Assembly (NCBI RefSeq): GCF_000981895.1
Contig: NZ_LATD01000166.1
Location: 1-34,926, forward strand
DNA from: Streptomyces odonnellii
GTDB lineage: Bacteria > Actinomycetota > Actinomycetes > Streptomycetales > Streptomycetaceae
Reading direction: 5' to 3'
DNA: 34,926 nt
Position numbers and translations under genes: made by a program
The notes under the pieces: model-generated
Told to the model about the DNA's origin: nothing
What the model saw: the letters and a program-made list of their open reading frames with translations, nothing else
Databases searched by the model: none
Part shown: in pieces, positions 28,457-34,926 of the stretch
Numbering within the stretch: position 1 is the first letter of the stretch
Layout of the letters: each line of letters begins with the position of its first letter

Positions 28457-29323
28457 TCAGCGCCGTACGGGAACGAACCGTACGGGCGTGCCGGGCGCCG
28501 CCTGCGCCGCCGCCGGGAGGTCCCGCTCCAGGACGACCGCGACCACCGGATAGCCGCCGGTGGTCGGATGGTCGGCGAGGAACACCACGGGACGCCCGTC
28601 CGGAGGGACCTGCACCGCCCCGGTCACCATGCCCTCGCTGGGCAGTTCGTCCGGTACGGCGCGTTCCAGCGGCGGGCCCTCGGTGCGCAGCCCGATGCGG
28701 TTGCTCGCGGACGACACCCGGTAGCCGCGGGTGGCCAGGGTGCGCAGGGCGCCGGCGCCGAACCAGTCGTCGCGGGGGCCGAGCCGTATCCGCAGGACCA
28801 GTTCGGCCGGCGGCGACGGAACGGGCGTCCAGTCCACCGGTGCCGCCCGGCCCGCCGGCGGACCCAGTGGTACGGCCTCGCCGTCCCGCAGCGGCGCGGG
28901 TCCGAGGCCCGACAGCAGATCCGTGGACCGGCTGCCCAGCACCGGTTCCACCGCGATCCCGCCGCCGAACGCCACATAGGCGCGGAGACCGTGGACGGCG
29001 GGGCCGATATCGAGGACCGCGCCCGCGGGGACCCGTACGGCAGCGCCCCAGGCCACCGGCCGCCCGTCCACGGACACCGTGCACGGCGCGCCGGTCACCG
29101 CCACGACGGCCGGGCGGCGCGGCCGTACCGCGCATCCGGTGACCGTCGTCTCCAGCGCCGCGGCGCCCGCGGGATTGCCCACCAGCCGGTTGGCCAGCCG
29201 CAGTGCGGGCGGATCGAGCGCTCCCGAGCGCGGTACGCCCAGATGGGCATGCCCGTACCGGCCCAGATCCTGCACCGTGGTCAGCGCCCCGGCGCGGACG
29301 ACCCCGAAGGCCCGGTCCGTCAC
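28457..29323 (-). CDS. pxpC: 5-oxoprolinase subunit PxpC (biotin-dependent carboxyltransferase family)
   Basis: A 288-aa protein from GTG 29323, whose GTGA overlaps the pxpB stop. It starts VVRAGALTTVQDLGRYGHAHLGVPRSGALD, the hallmark of the KipA/AHS2 (allophanate hydrolase subunit 2) family, and ends GYPVVAVVLERDLPAAAQ...PGTPVRFVPV. With PxpA and PxpB it forms the widespread prokaryotic ATP-dependent 5-oxoprolinase. Older annotations call such proteins urea amidolyase or KipI antagonist, but the three-gene context argues for oxoproline. It is the last gene of the leftward operon. Confidence 0.92.
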   Translation of the reverse strand: MTDRAFGVVRAGALTTVQDLGRYGHAHLGVPRSGALDPPALRLANRLVGNPAGAAALETTVTGCAVRPRRPAVVAVTGAPCTVSVDGRPVAWGAAVRVPAGAVLDIGPAVHGLRAYVAFGGGIAVEPVLGSRSTDLLSGLGPAPLRDGEAVPLGPPAGRAAPVDWTPVPSPPAELVLRIRLGPRDDWFGAGALRTLATRGYRVSSASNRIGLRTEGPPLERAVPDELPSEGMVTGAVQVPPDGRPVVFLADHPTTGGYPVVAVVLERDLPAAAQAAPGTPVRFVPVRR

Positions 29324-29952
29324 GAGGCGGCCATACCGTCGTCCACCGGCACGAACCTGACCCGGGTCCCCGGCGTGAGCAGCGCGGCGGGCGCGCGCTC
29401 CGGGTCCCAGAGGACCGTGTCCGTCGTCCCGATGAGCTGCCAGCCGCCTGGCGAGGAGCGCGGATACACCCCGGTGTACGGTCCCGCCAGCCCGACGGAG
29501 CCCGCGGGCACGGCCGTACGCGGAGTGGCCCTGCGCGGTACGGAATACCGCTCCCCGAGCCCGGTCAGATAGCCGAAACCGGGCGCGAACCCGCAGAAGG
29601 CGACGCGGAATTCGGCCGCCGAGTGGATCCGTACGACGTCGTCCTCCCGCACCCCCCACAGCGCCGCCACATCCGCCAGATCGGGACCGTCGTACCGGAC
29701 CGGCAGCGCGACGGTCTCCTCCGCGCGCCCGAGCGGTGCCCGGCTCCGCCAGCCGTCGAGCCCCGCCGCGAAGCCGGCCGGATCGTCAAGACCGTCGAGC
29801 AGGACGGTACGGGCCGCGGGCACTATCTCGCCGACCGGCGGCAGGGTGCCCTCGGCGCGGCGGCGCAGCAGTTCCGCGTGGAACGCCTCTGTCGCCTCGC
29901 CATCGGCCAGTTCGACCAGCAGCGCCCGTTCGCCGACCGGCAGCGCCCTCAT
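29320..29952 (-). CDS. pxpB: 5-oxoprolinase subunit PxpB (KipI/AHS1 family)
   Basis: A 210-aa protein from ATG 29952, whose ATGA overlaps the pxpA stop. It matches the AHS1/KipI family: start MRALPVGERALLVEL, the strand VALPVRYDGPDLADVA, FCGFAPGFGYLTGL, the SVPRRATPRTAVPAGSVGLAG stretch and PGGWQLIGTTDTVLW. It is the partner of PxpC, which together probably carry the ATP-dependent activation step. Overlaps on both sides imply stoichiometric co-translation. Confidence 0.93.
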   Translation of the reverse strand: MRALPVGERALLVELADGEATEAFHAELLRRRAEGTLPPVGEIVPAARTVLLDGLDDPAGFAAGLDGWRSRAPLGRAEETVALPVRYDGPDLADVAALWGVREDDVVRIHSAAEFRVAFCGFAPGFGYLTGLGERYSVPRRATPRTAVPAGSVGLAGPYTGVYPRSSPGGWQLIGTTDTVLWDPERAPAALLTPGTRVRFVPVDDGMAAS

Positions 29953-30713
29953 ACGAACGCCTCCACCCGGACGCCGGAGGCCTCCAGCTGGCCGCGCACC
30001 CGCCGGGCCAGACCGACCGCGCCCGGGGTGTCGCCGTGCACACACAGCGACCGGGCCCGGACCGCGACGGACTGCCCGCACCGCGAGGTCACCACCCCGA
30101 ACCGGGCCATGGAGACGGACCGTTCGACCACGGCCGAGGCGTCCGTGATCACAGCGCCGTCCTGCCCGCGCGGCACCAGCGTGCCCTCCGGGGTGTACGC
30201 CCGGTCGGCGAACGCCTCGGTGACGACGGGCAGTCCGGCCTTCTCCGCGTGCTCGTGCAGCCGGGAGCCCGGCAGTCCGAGCACCGGCAGCCGCTCACCG
30301 CTGAGCATGATGCCCTCGACGACGGCCTCGGCCTGCTCCTCGTCGCGTACGACCCGGTTGTAGAGCGCGCCATGCGGTTTGACATAGGAGACCCGGGCAC
30401 CCGCCGCCTTCGCGAACACCTCCAGCGCGCCGATCTGGTAGGCGACTTCGGCGGCCAGCTCGTCCGTCGGCACCTCCATGGACCGGCGGCCGAACCCCGC
30501 CAGATCGCGGTACGAGACCTGGGCGCCGATCCGTACGCCGCGCTCCACCGCCCAGTCGCACACCCGCCGCATGGTCGCGGGGTCGCCGGCGTGGAACCCG
30601 CAGGCCACATTGGCGCTGGTGACGACGGAGAGCAGCGCCTCGTCCTCGGTCAGCCGCCAGCGGCCGAAGCCCTCGCCGAGGTCGGCGTTGAGATCGATGG
30701 ACGCCCAGGTCAT
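29949..30713 (-). CDS. pxpA: 5-oxoprolinase subunit PxpA (LamB/YcsF family)
   Basis: A 254-aa protein from ATG 30713 with GGAAGGTGG upstream. All family blocks are present: IDLNADLGEGFGRW, SANVACGFHAGDP, RIGAQVSYRDLAGFGRR, YVKPHGALYN, EAFADRAYTPEGTLVPR and LCVHGDTPGAV. PxpA is the hydrolytic subunit of prokaryotic 5-oxoprolinase, opening the lactam ring to give glutamate. It follows the MFS gene by 34 bp and overlaps pxpB. Confidence 0.95.
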   Translation of the reverse strand: MTWASIDLNADLGEGFGRWRLTEDEALLSVVTSANVACGFHAGDPATMRRVCDWAVERGVRIGAQVSYRDLAGFGRRSMEVPTDELAAEVAYQIGALEVFAKAAGARVSYVKPHGALYNRVVRDEEQAEAVVEGIMLSGERLPVLGLPGSRLHEHAEKAGLPVVTEAFADRAYTPEGTLVPRGQDGAVITDASAVVERSVSMARFGVVTSRCGQSVAVRARSLCVHGDTPGAVGLARRVRGQLEASGVRVEAFV

Positions 30714-30747
30714 GAAGCCACCTTCCGATCGGATCCAGTCGGTTTCG

Positions 30748-32025
30748 TCAGAGCAGCTCGCGCCCGCGCGTTTCGGGCAGACCGAGCAGCGCGACCACGG
30801 CGAGACCGTAACCGACGGCGCCGAAGACCAGCGCGCCGCCGACCCCCCAGCTCGTGGCCAGAAAACCCACCACGGTGGGGAAGACCGCGCCCACGGCCCG
30901 GCCCGTGTTGTACGTGAACCCCTGGCCCGTACCGCGTACCGCCGTCGGATACAGCTCGCTGAGGAACGAGCCGAAGCCACTGAAAATGGCCGACATGCAG
31001 AACCCGAGCGGGAATCCGAGAACCAGCAGCCAGCCGTCCGCCGCGGCCGGGAGATTGACGTAGGCGAGGATCGCGAGCCCGGAGAGCACCGCGAAGATCG
31101 CCACGTTCTTCTTCCTGCCGAGCCGGTCGGTGAGATAACCCCCGGTCAGATAGCCCGTGAAGGCGCCGGTGATCAGGAAGGTGAGATAGCCGCCGGTACC
31201 GATGACCGTGAGGCCCCGGTCGGACTTCAGATAGGTCGGCACCCAGGTGGCGAGCGTGTAATAGCCGCCCTGGACACCGGTGGACAGCAGGGTCGCGAAG
31301 AAGGTCGTACGGAGCAGGTCGCCGCGGAAGATGGCGCCGAACGAGCCCTTCTCCGCGCTGGTCCTGCGCTGTTCGGCCGCCGCCGGGGCGTCGCTGACGT
31401 TCCGGCGTACGTACACGATCAGCAGCGCGGGCAGCGCGCCCGTCCAGAACATCACCCGCCAGGCGGTGTCCGCGTCCAGGAACTGGAACACCAGGGTGTA
31501 GACGACGACGGCGAGTGCCCAGCCGGCCGCCCAGGCGCTCTGGACGGCGCCGAGCGTACGGCCGCGGTGCTTGCCGGACGCGTACTCGGCGACCAGGATC
31601 GCGCCGACGGCCCACTCGCCGCCGAAGCCCAGGCCCTGAAGTGCGCGGAAGACCAGCAGGGTCTCGTAGTTGGGCGCGAAACCGCAGAGCACCGTGAAGA
31701 CCGCGTAGGTGATCACCGTGATCATCAGGGCCTGCACCCGGCCGATCCGGTCGGCGAGCACCCCGGCGACCGCGCCGCCCACCGCGGAGACCACGAGCGT
31801 GACGGTGGTGAGAAGTCCGGTCTGGCCGCTGTCGAGACCGAAGTAGGCGGCGATCGCCACCATGCTCAGCGGCAGGGTGAAGAAGTCGTAGGAGTCCAGG
31901 CCGTAGCCGCCGAACGCGCCCGCGAACGCGCGGCGCCCCTGCGGTCCCAGTGCCCGCAGCCACGCTGACGCACCGGTGTCGTCGGGGAGTTCGTCCTTGT
32001 CCAGACGTGCTTGGGTCGTGCTCAT
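30748..32025 (-). CDS. MFS transporter (metabolite:H+ symporter type), candidate 5-oxoproline carrier
   Basis: A 425-aa polytopic protein from ATG 32025 with GAGG 5 nt upstream; GTG 32031 is a less likely start. It has the MFS sugar/acid-transporter motifs: GGYGLDSYDFFTLPLSM in the first segment, VLADRIGRVQALM in the loop 2-3 motif, LQGLGFGGEWAVGAILVAEY in the MHS-type segment, and LTDRLGRKKN in the second-half repeat. Relatives carry carboxylic or amino acids with protons. As first gene of the pxpABC operon it probably imports 5-oxoproline or a related acid; this is context inference only. Confidence 0.88.
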   Translation of the reverse strand: MSTTQARLDKDELPDDTGASAWLRALGPQGRRAFAGAFGGYGLDSYDFFTLPLSMVAIAAYFGLDSGQTGLLTTVTLVVSAVGGAVAGVLADRIGRVQALMITVITYAVFTVLCGFAPNYETLLVFRALQGLGFGGEWAVGAILVAEYASGKHRGRTLGAVQSAWAAGWALAVVVYTLVFQFLDADTAWRVMFWTGALPALLIVYVRRNVSDAPAAAEQRRTSAEKGSFGAIFRGDLLRTTFFATLLSTGVQGGYYTLATWVPTYLKSDRGLTVIGTGGYLTFLITGAFTGYLTGGYLTDRLGRKKNVAIFAVLSGLAILAYVNLPAAADGWLLVLGFPLGFCMSAIFSGFGSFLSELYPTAVRGTGQGFTYNTGRAVGAVFPTVVGFLATSWGVGGALVFGAVGYGLAVVALLGLPETRGRELL

Positions 32026-32072
32026 CTGCACCTCGCAGGAGGGTGAGTGTGCTGGGACCGTGAGCCGTTTTC

Positions 32073-32102
32073 ACCGTAGGGGATTGTTCAACGATCCGAC
32101 AA
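32073..32102 (-). promoter_or_regulatory. MFS-pxpABC promoter with FCD/GntR operator in the spacer
   Basis: On the minus strand TTGTCG (32102-32097) and TACGGT (32078-32073) are 18 bp apart. The palindrome GGATTGTTCAACGATCC (32081-32097) fills the spacer; its core TTGTTCAACGA (32084-32094) fits the FCD-class GntR consensus TNGTNNNACNA exactly. A repressor bound here would block the MFS promoter directly. The divergent GntR gene at 32182 is the obvious candidate. Confidence 0.8.
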
Positions 32103-32181
32103 GGCTCATGTTGTTTCGTTCTTGCTTCTACGATGAGTCCAGGACGGGGGCCAGACCGGACGGACTCAGGGAGAGAGCGCT

Positions 32182-32898
32182 GTGGGGACGAGCGGGACCG
32201 AACTCGGCGAACTGGCGGACGACCGCCCGCTGCTGGGCCGTACGAGCACGGCGGAGCGGGTCGCGGACATCCTGCGGACCCGGATCGCGGAGGGCTACTT
32301 CCCGCCGGGGGAGAAGCTGTCCGAGGACGCCATCGCCAAGGCCCTGGCCGTCTCGCGCAACACCTTGCGCGAGGCGTTCCGGCTGCTCACGCACGAGCGG
32401 CTGCTGGTCCATGAACTCAACCGGGGGGTCTTCGTCCGGGTGCTCGCGGTCGAGGACGTCGAGGACATCTACCGCACCCGCCGGCTGATCGAGTGCGCGG
32501 TGGTACGGGGGCTGGACGGGCCGCCGTTCCCGGTGGACGGACTGGAGAAGGCGGTCTCGGAGGGCGAACAGGCGGCACGCGAGGAGATCTGGAAGGGCGT
32601 CTCGACGGCGAACATCCACTTCCACCGCGAACTGGTCGCGCTGGCGGGCAGCGCGCGCACCGACGAACTGATGCGCGGGGTCCTGGCGGAACTGCGGCTC
32701 GCCTTCCACGTGGTGGACGATCCGCGGGGCCTGCACGAGCCGTATCTCGTACGGAACCGGCAGCTCCTGGAGTCGCTCAAGTCGGGGGACAGGGACGGTA
32801 CGGAGCGGATGCTGGCGGCGTATCTGGACGACTCGCGCGAACGGCTGGTGGCGGTGTACGCGGGGCTGGTGGCGGAGGACGGGACGGAGTCCGGCTGA
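32182..32898 (+). CDS. GntR family regulator, FCD (FadR/VanR-like) subfamily
   Basis: A 238-aa protein from GTG 32182 with GGGAG 8 nt upstream. The N-terminal winged helix covers about residues 23-85 (TAERVADILRTRIAEGYFPPGEKLSED, SRNTLREAFRLLTHERLL). The FCD ligand domain (about 95-230) includes the metal/ligand-type residues of IYRTRRLIE, NIHFHRELVALAGS and the late helix ERMLAAYLDDSRERL. It probably represses the divergent MFS-pxpABC operon and responds to 5-oxoproline or a downstream acid. Its own promoter is unclear; TACGAT at 32129-32134 is a possible -10. Confidence 0.92.
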   Translation: MGTSGTELGELADDRPLLGRTSTAERVADILRTRIAEGYFPPGEKLSEDAIAKALAVSRNTLREAFRLLTHERLLVHELNRGVFVRVLAVEDVEDIYRTRRLIECAVVRGLDGPPFPVDGLEKAVSEGEQAAREEIWKGVSTANIHFHRELVALAGSARTDELMRGVLAELRLAFHVVDDPRGLHEPYLVRNRQLLESLKSGDRDGTERMLAAYLDDSRERLVAVYAGLVAEDGTESG

Positions 32899-32906
32899 CG
32901 CTCCGC

Positions 32907-32945
32907 GCGATCGGTGCGTGCGATCGGTGCGTGCGATCGGTGTGC
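32907..32945 (+). repeat. Three 13-bp tandem repeats
   Basis: GCGATCGGTGCGT occurs at 32907-32919 and 32920-32932, with a third copy at 32933-32945 changed at its last bases. It begins 9 bp after the GntR stop. It contains the CGATCG palindrome three times. Confidence 0.85.
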
Positions 32946-33043
32946 GCGGCCGGTACGCCGGGGGCCGGGGGGCCGTGGCGGAGGCATGGCCGGTACGCGT
33001 GGCCGGTTACGGCATCCCGGGGCACGGTCGCTTCCGCACCGTT

Positions 33044-33081
33044 TCGACCGATGTCAGTGCGAGGACCTAATCTGTGCCACG
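33044..33081 (+). promoter_or_regulatory. Candidate promoter for a leaderless transcript
   Basis: TCGACC (33044-33049) and TAATCT (33068-33073), 18 bp apart, place the expected start point at or next to GTG 33081. No Shine-Dalgarno lies before that GTG, so a leaderless mRNA, common in Streptomyces, would explain it. Confidence 0.45.
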
Positions 33082-34595
33082 TGACTTCGCACGCCTCGAC
33101 GGACTCCGTTCCGCCCCAGCTCAGCGCGGGGCCGCGGCCCGCGCAGGGCCCGGCCGCCGACGAGGGGCTCGCGCGGCGGCTGCGCGCGCTCGCGTGCACC
33201 GCGCCGCTGCACGACCTGGACACCCGCAAGGCCAATCTCGCGGGCGAGTACGCGATATACGGCATGGCGGAGGTCGCGCTCGCCGCGATCGATCTGGTCA
33301 CTCTGAACATGGACTTCGACACCGGCGCCGACCACGAGCAGATAGTGGGCAGGCTCCTGCCCCGTATCGCCGCCCAGGCACCGGGCCGTCCGGCCGCCGA
33401 ACACGAGCGGGTGGCGCGCTGGGTGCTGGAGAACCTGATCAATGTCGGCAGCGTGGACCGCGGATTCCGCGCGGTCTACGGCACCTTCGGCACCGACGGC
33501 GTCTACACCCGCAGGGACTACGACTTCAAGCTCATCGAGGAAGTCCCGGGCCACGGCGGCAGCGTGTATCTCCGTACGACCGACGAGGCGGTCAATGTGC
33601 TGGTCGGCGCGCTCGACACGGATGTCACCAGCGCGCAGATCGCCGCCGAGGTCAAGCTGGAGGTGCTGATCAACAGAGGCAGGCTCGCCGACGCGCAGCT
33701 CGCCGCGGAGCAGGCGCGCTACCGCACCGTGCAGTACGCGGAGACCCTCCGCCGCACGCTGGAGGCGACCCGGCGCAATGTACGGGCGGTCGACTGGCTC
33801 AACTCCGTACCCGACCTGATCGACGAGGCGCTGAACCATGTCGCCGACCGCTACCGCCACGAGAACGCGATCCTGACCAATATCCGCAAGGCGCGCGACG
33901 AGGCCGAGACCGGCGCCGACCCCAGGACGGCGGAGCACAAGCGGCGCGCCGCCGAGCTGGTCGACATCGTCAAGGACTGCATCCGCCGGCACACCCAGCT
34001 CCAGTCCCGGCTGCTGGAGGCAGGCCCGCTCTTCCGCGCCGAACAGGACCGGCAGGCCTTCGCACGGCCCACGGCCCATACCGGCCTCGACCTGTACGGG
34101 CAGCTCGTCGCACCACTGCTGCCGCTGCCGGTCGAGCGGGCGACGCGCGTGACGGACGCGTTCTTCGCCCGGGGCACCGGGCTGCGCACGCCCGCGTCCG
34201 TGCGGGTCGGCGATCTGATCGACCTGCTGCTCACACCGCCGCTGGAACGGGAGCACCTCGGCGCGGAGATGCCGGAGCCGGACCTGATCGCGACCCCGGA
34301 CGACAGCCGCTTCAGCGAGGAGCAGCTCGCGAACGCGAAGGCCCTGCTCGACCTGGAGCACGACGCCCCGCGCCGCCTCTCCGGCCTCCTGTCGGACGCC
34401 CGCCGCTCCGACCCCGAACTTCCGTACCTGGTGGCGCTCCTGGCCATCCACGCGGCGAGCCCCCCGGTGGGCACGGCGCACCGTCAGGGCGAGGAACGCC
34501 TGCTGTTCGCGGTGGACGACGGGACGCCGCTGGAGGACCCGGAGTTCGGCGGGGCGGACCTGATAGTGGGCGTGGCACGGTTGGGGGTGGCGTAG
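33081..34595 (+). CDS. Coiled-coil protein, possibly kleisin-like (MksF/JetA type)
   Basis: A 504-aa protein from GTG 33081; ATG 33051 in the same frame is an alternative, also without a ribosome binding site. I do not recognise the family with confidence. After a Pro-rich start, residues about 30-130 look like a helical winged-helix domain (RRLRALACTAPLHDLDTRKANL, ERVARWVLENLIN). A second short beta region follows (DYDFKLIEEV), then a long charged coiled coil from about residue 183 to 330 (EVKLEVLINRGRLADAQ, RKARDEAETG, KRRAAELVDIVKDC). The C-terminal third is globular. Winged helix plus coiled coil resembles MukF-type kleisins that start Wadjet/Mks operons. The next gene begins 254 bp downstream. 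Confidence 0.6.
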   Translation: MTSHASTDSVPPQLSAGPRPAQGPAADEGLARRLRALACTAPLHDLDTRKANLAGEYAIYGMAEVALAAIDLVTLNMDFDTGADHEQIVGRLLPRIAAQAPGRPAAEHERVARWVLENLINVGSVDRGFRAVYGTFGTDGVYTRRDYDFKLIEEVPGHGGSVYLRTTDEAVNVLVGALDTDVTSAQIAAEVKLEVLINRGRLADAQLAAEQARYRTVQYAETLRRTLEATRRNVRAVDWLNSVPDLIDEALNHVADRYRHENAILTNIRKARDEAETGADPRTAEHKRRAAELVDIVKDCIRRHTQLQSRLLEAGPLFRAEQDRQAFARPTAHTGLDLYGQLVAPLLPLPVERATRVTDAFFARGTGLRTPASVRVGDLIDLLLTPPLEREHLGAEMPEPDLIATPDDSRFSEEQLANAKALLDLEHDAPRRLSGLLSDARRSDPELPYLVALLAIHAASPPVGTAHRQGEERLLFAVDDGTPLEDPEFGGADLIVGVARLGVA

Positions 34596-34849
34596 GTGTG
34601 TGGCCGGACGGGACGGGTCCCCGGCGCCGGGGCGGCCGGCACCGGAGTGCGAGGCGCGCCTGCGGCGCGGGGTCCGGCGGGTGGTGCCGGGTGCCGGTGC
34701 CGGGGGGCATTTCCAGCCCGTCCGGCGATTGAGGACGGAACCGGTGACCCCGGTGCCGGGGGGCAGAATCAAGCCCGTCCGGCGATTGAGGACGAAGCGG
34801 CCACCGGGCGCTCCCGGTAGCCCCCCACAGACACAGGAGCCCGCACCCC
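34596..34849. other. Intergenic region carrying a dispersed repeat pair
   Basis: This 254-bp gap between the coiled-coil gene and the next gene is mostly GC-rich sequence built from two copies of a unit of about 57 bp (see next entry). No gene is seen in it. Its repeat content makes tight co-translation of the flanking genes unlikely. Confidence 0.6.
34698..34800 (+). repeat. Dispersed intergenic repeat, copies C and D
   Basis: Each unit has GTGCCGGGGGGCA, a short variable AT-richer spacer, and the exact core CCCGTCCGGCGATTGAGGAC (cores within 34716-34736 and 34773-34793). The spacing of 57 bp nearly equals the 56 bp between copies A and B at 6962-7048, which lie in the opposite orientation. 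Confidence 0.85.
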
Positions 34850-34926
34850 GTGAGTGAGCAGCACCCCAAAGGCACGGGCACCGGTAGCGATACCGGCGTC
34901 GCGCCCGCCGTCCCCACCCCCCTCAC
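34850..34926 (+). CDS. Start of an unidentified gene (3' part outside window)
   Basis: GTG 34850 follows GGAG at 34836-34839 and opens a frame of 25 codons to the window edge: MSEQHPKGTGTGSDTG then a Pro/Ala/Val-rich stretch. The visible part looks like a flexible N-terminal tail and shows no domain. If the preceding gene is a kleisin, this would be the position of an MksE/JetB-type subunit, but nothing in these residues tests that. Confidence 0.5.
   Translation, partial: MSEQHPKGTGTGSDTGVAPAVPTPL

Noticed and set aside
28457..29952. Urea amidolyase / KipI-KipA sporulation kinase inhibitor pair
   Set aside because: The family names overlap, but the overlapping pxpA (LamB/YcsF) gene identifies the set as the three-subunit 5-oxoprolinase.
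34698..34800. CRISPR-like repeat pair
   Set aside because: Only two units, GC-rich spacers that are themselves similar, other copies elsewhere in reverse orientation, and no cas genes.

Overview
The window is high-GC actinomycete DNA. Strong third-position GC bias, frequent GTG starts, 4-bp ATGA/GTGA gene overlaps and an rbpA-ppm1-fxsA neighbourhood all point to a Streptomyces chromosome. About 28 protein genes are visible. I see no tRNA, rRNA, CRISPR array, transposase or integrase. The gene at the left edge (uridine-kinase-like) and the gene at the right edge are cut by the window.

Layout. 1-6.0 kb: uridine-kinase-like P-loop protein (-), exported C39-like cysteine peptidase (+), TetR regulator (+), secreted GH18 chitinase (-) with a DasR/dre-like element in its promoter, and an acyl-CoA dehydrogenase (+). 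5.9-8.9 kb: small Cys-rich hypothetical (-) divergent from an Lrp/AsnC regulator with three related operator-like sites between them, then a YtcJ-type amidohydrolase. 8.9-11.4 kb: a 506-bp structured intergenic region, polyprenol-phosphate mannose synthase (ppm1), FxsA, a strong bidirectional terminator, and rbpA read from two exact GGAAT-N18-GTT (SigR-type) promoters. 11.6-16.1 kb: a leftward run of YczE-like membrane protein, glycerophosphodiester phosphodiesterase and UMF1-type MFS protein, divergent from a MocR (GntR/aminotransferase) regulator. 16.2-20.4 kb: an FtsK/TraB-like membrane protein with a broken Walker A motif plus a 64-aa membrane protein, divergent from an ankyrin protein, then a HEAT-like repeat protein.

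20.8-28.4 kb is a tightly coupled rightward operon (three 4-bp overlaps): two GT4 glycosyltransferases, an SGNH hydrolase with a long disordered N-terminus, and a fused HyuA-HyuB 5-oxoprolinase/hydantoinase. Facing it, 32.0-28.5 kb, is a leftward operon of an MFS carrier and pxpA-pxpB-pxpC, the ATP-dependent prokaryotic 5-oxoprolinase, with a divergent FCD-type GntR regulator. The MFS promoter carries a textbook FCD operator inside its -35/-10 spacer. The two unrelated 5-oxoprolinase types therefore meet tail to tail; this is the most coherent metabolic story in the window and suggests a 5-oxoproline (pyroglutamate) uptake-to-glutamate locus.

The right end (33.1-34.9 kb) holds a 504-aa protein with a predicted winged-helix front and a long central coiled coil, followed by the first 25 codons of another gene. 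Its architecture recalls the kleisin subunits of MksBEFG/Wadjet (JetABCD) complexes, but only the downstream sequence could settle that.
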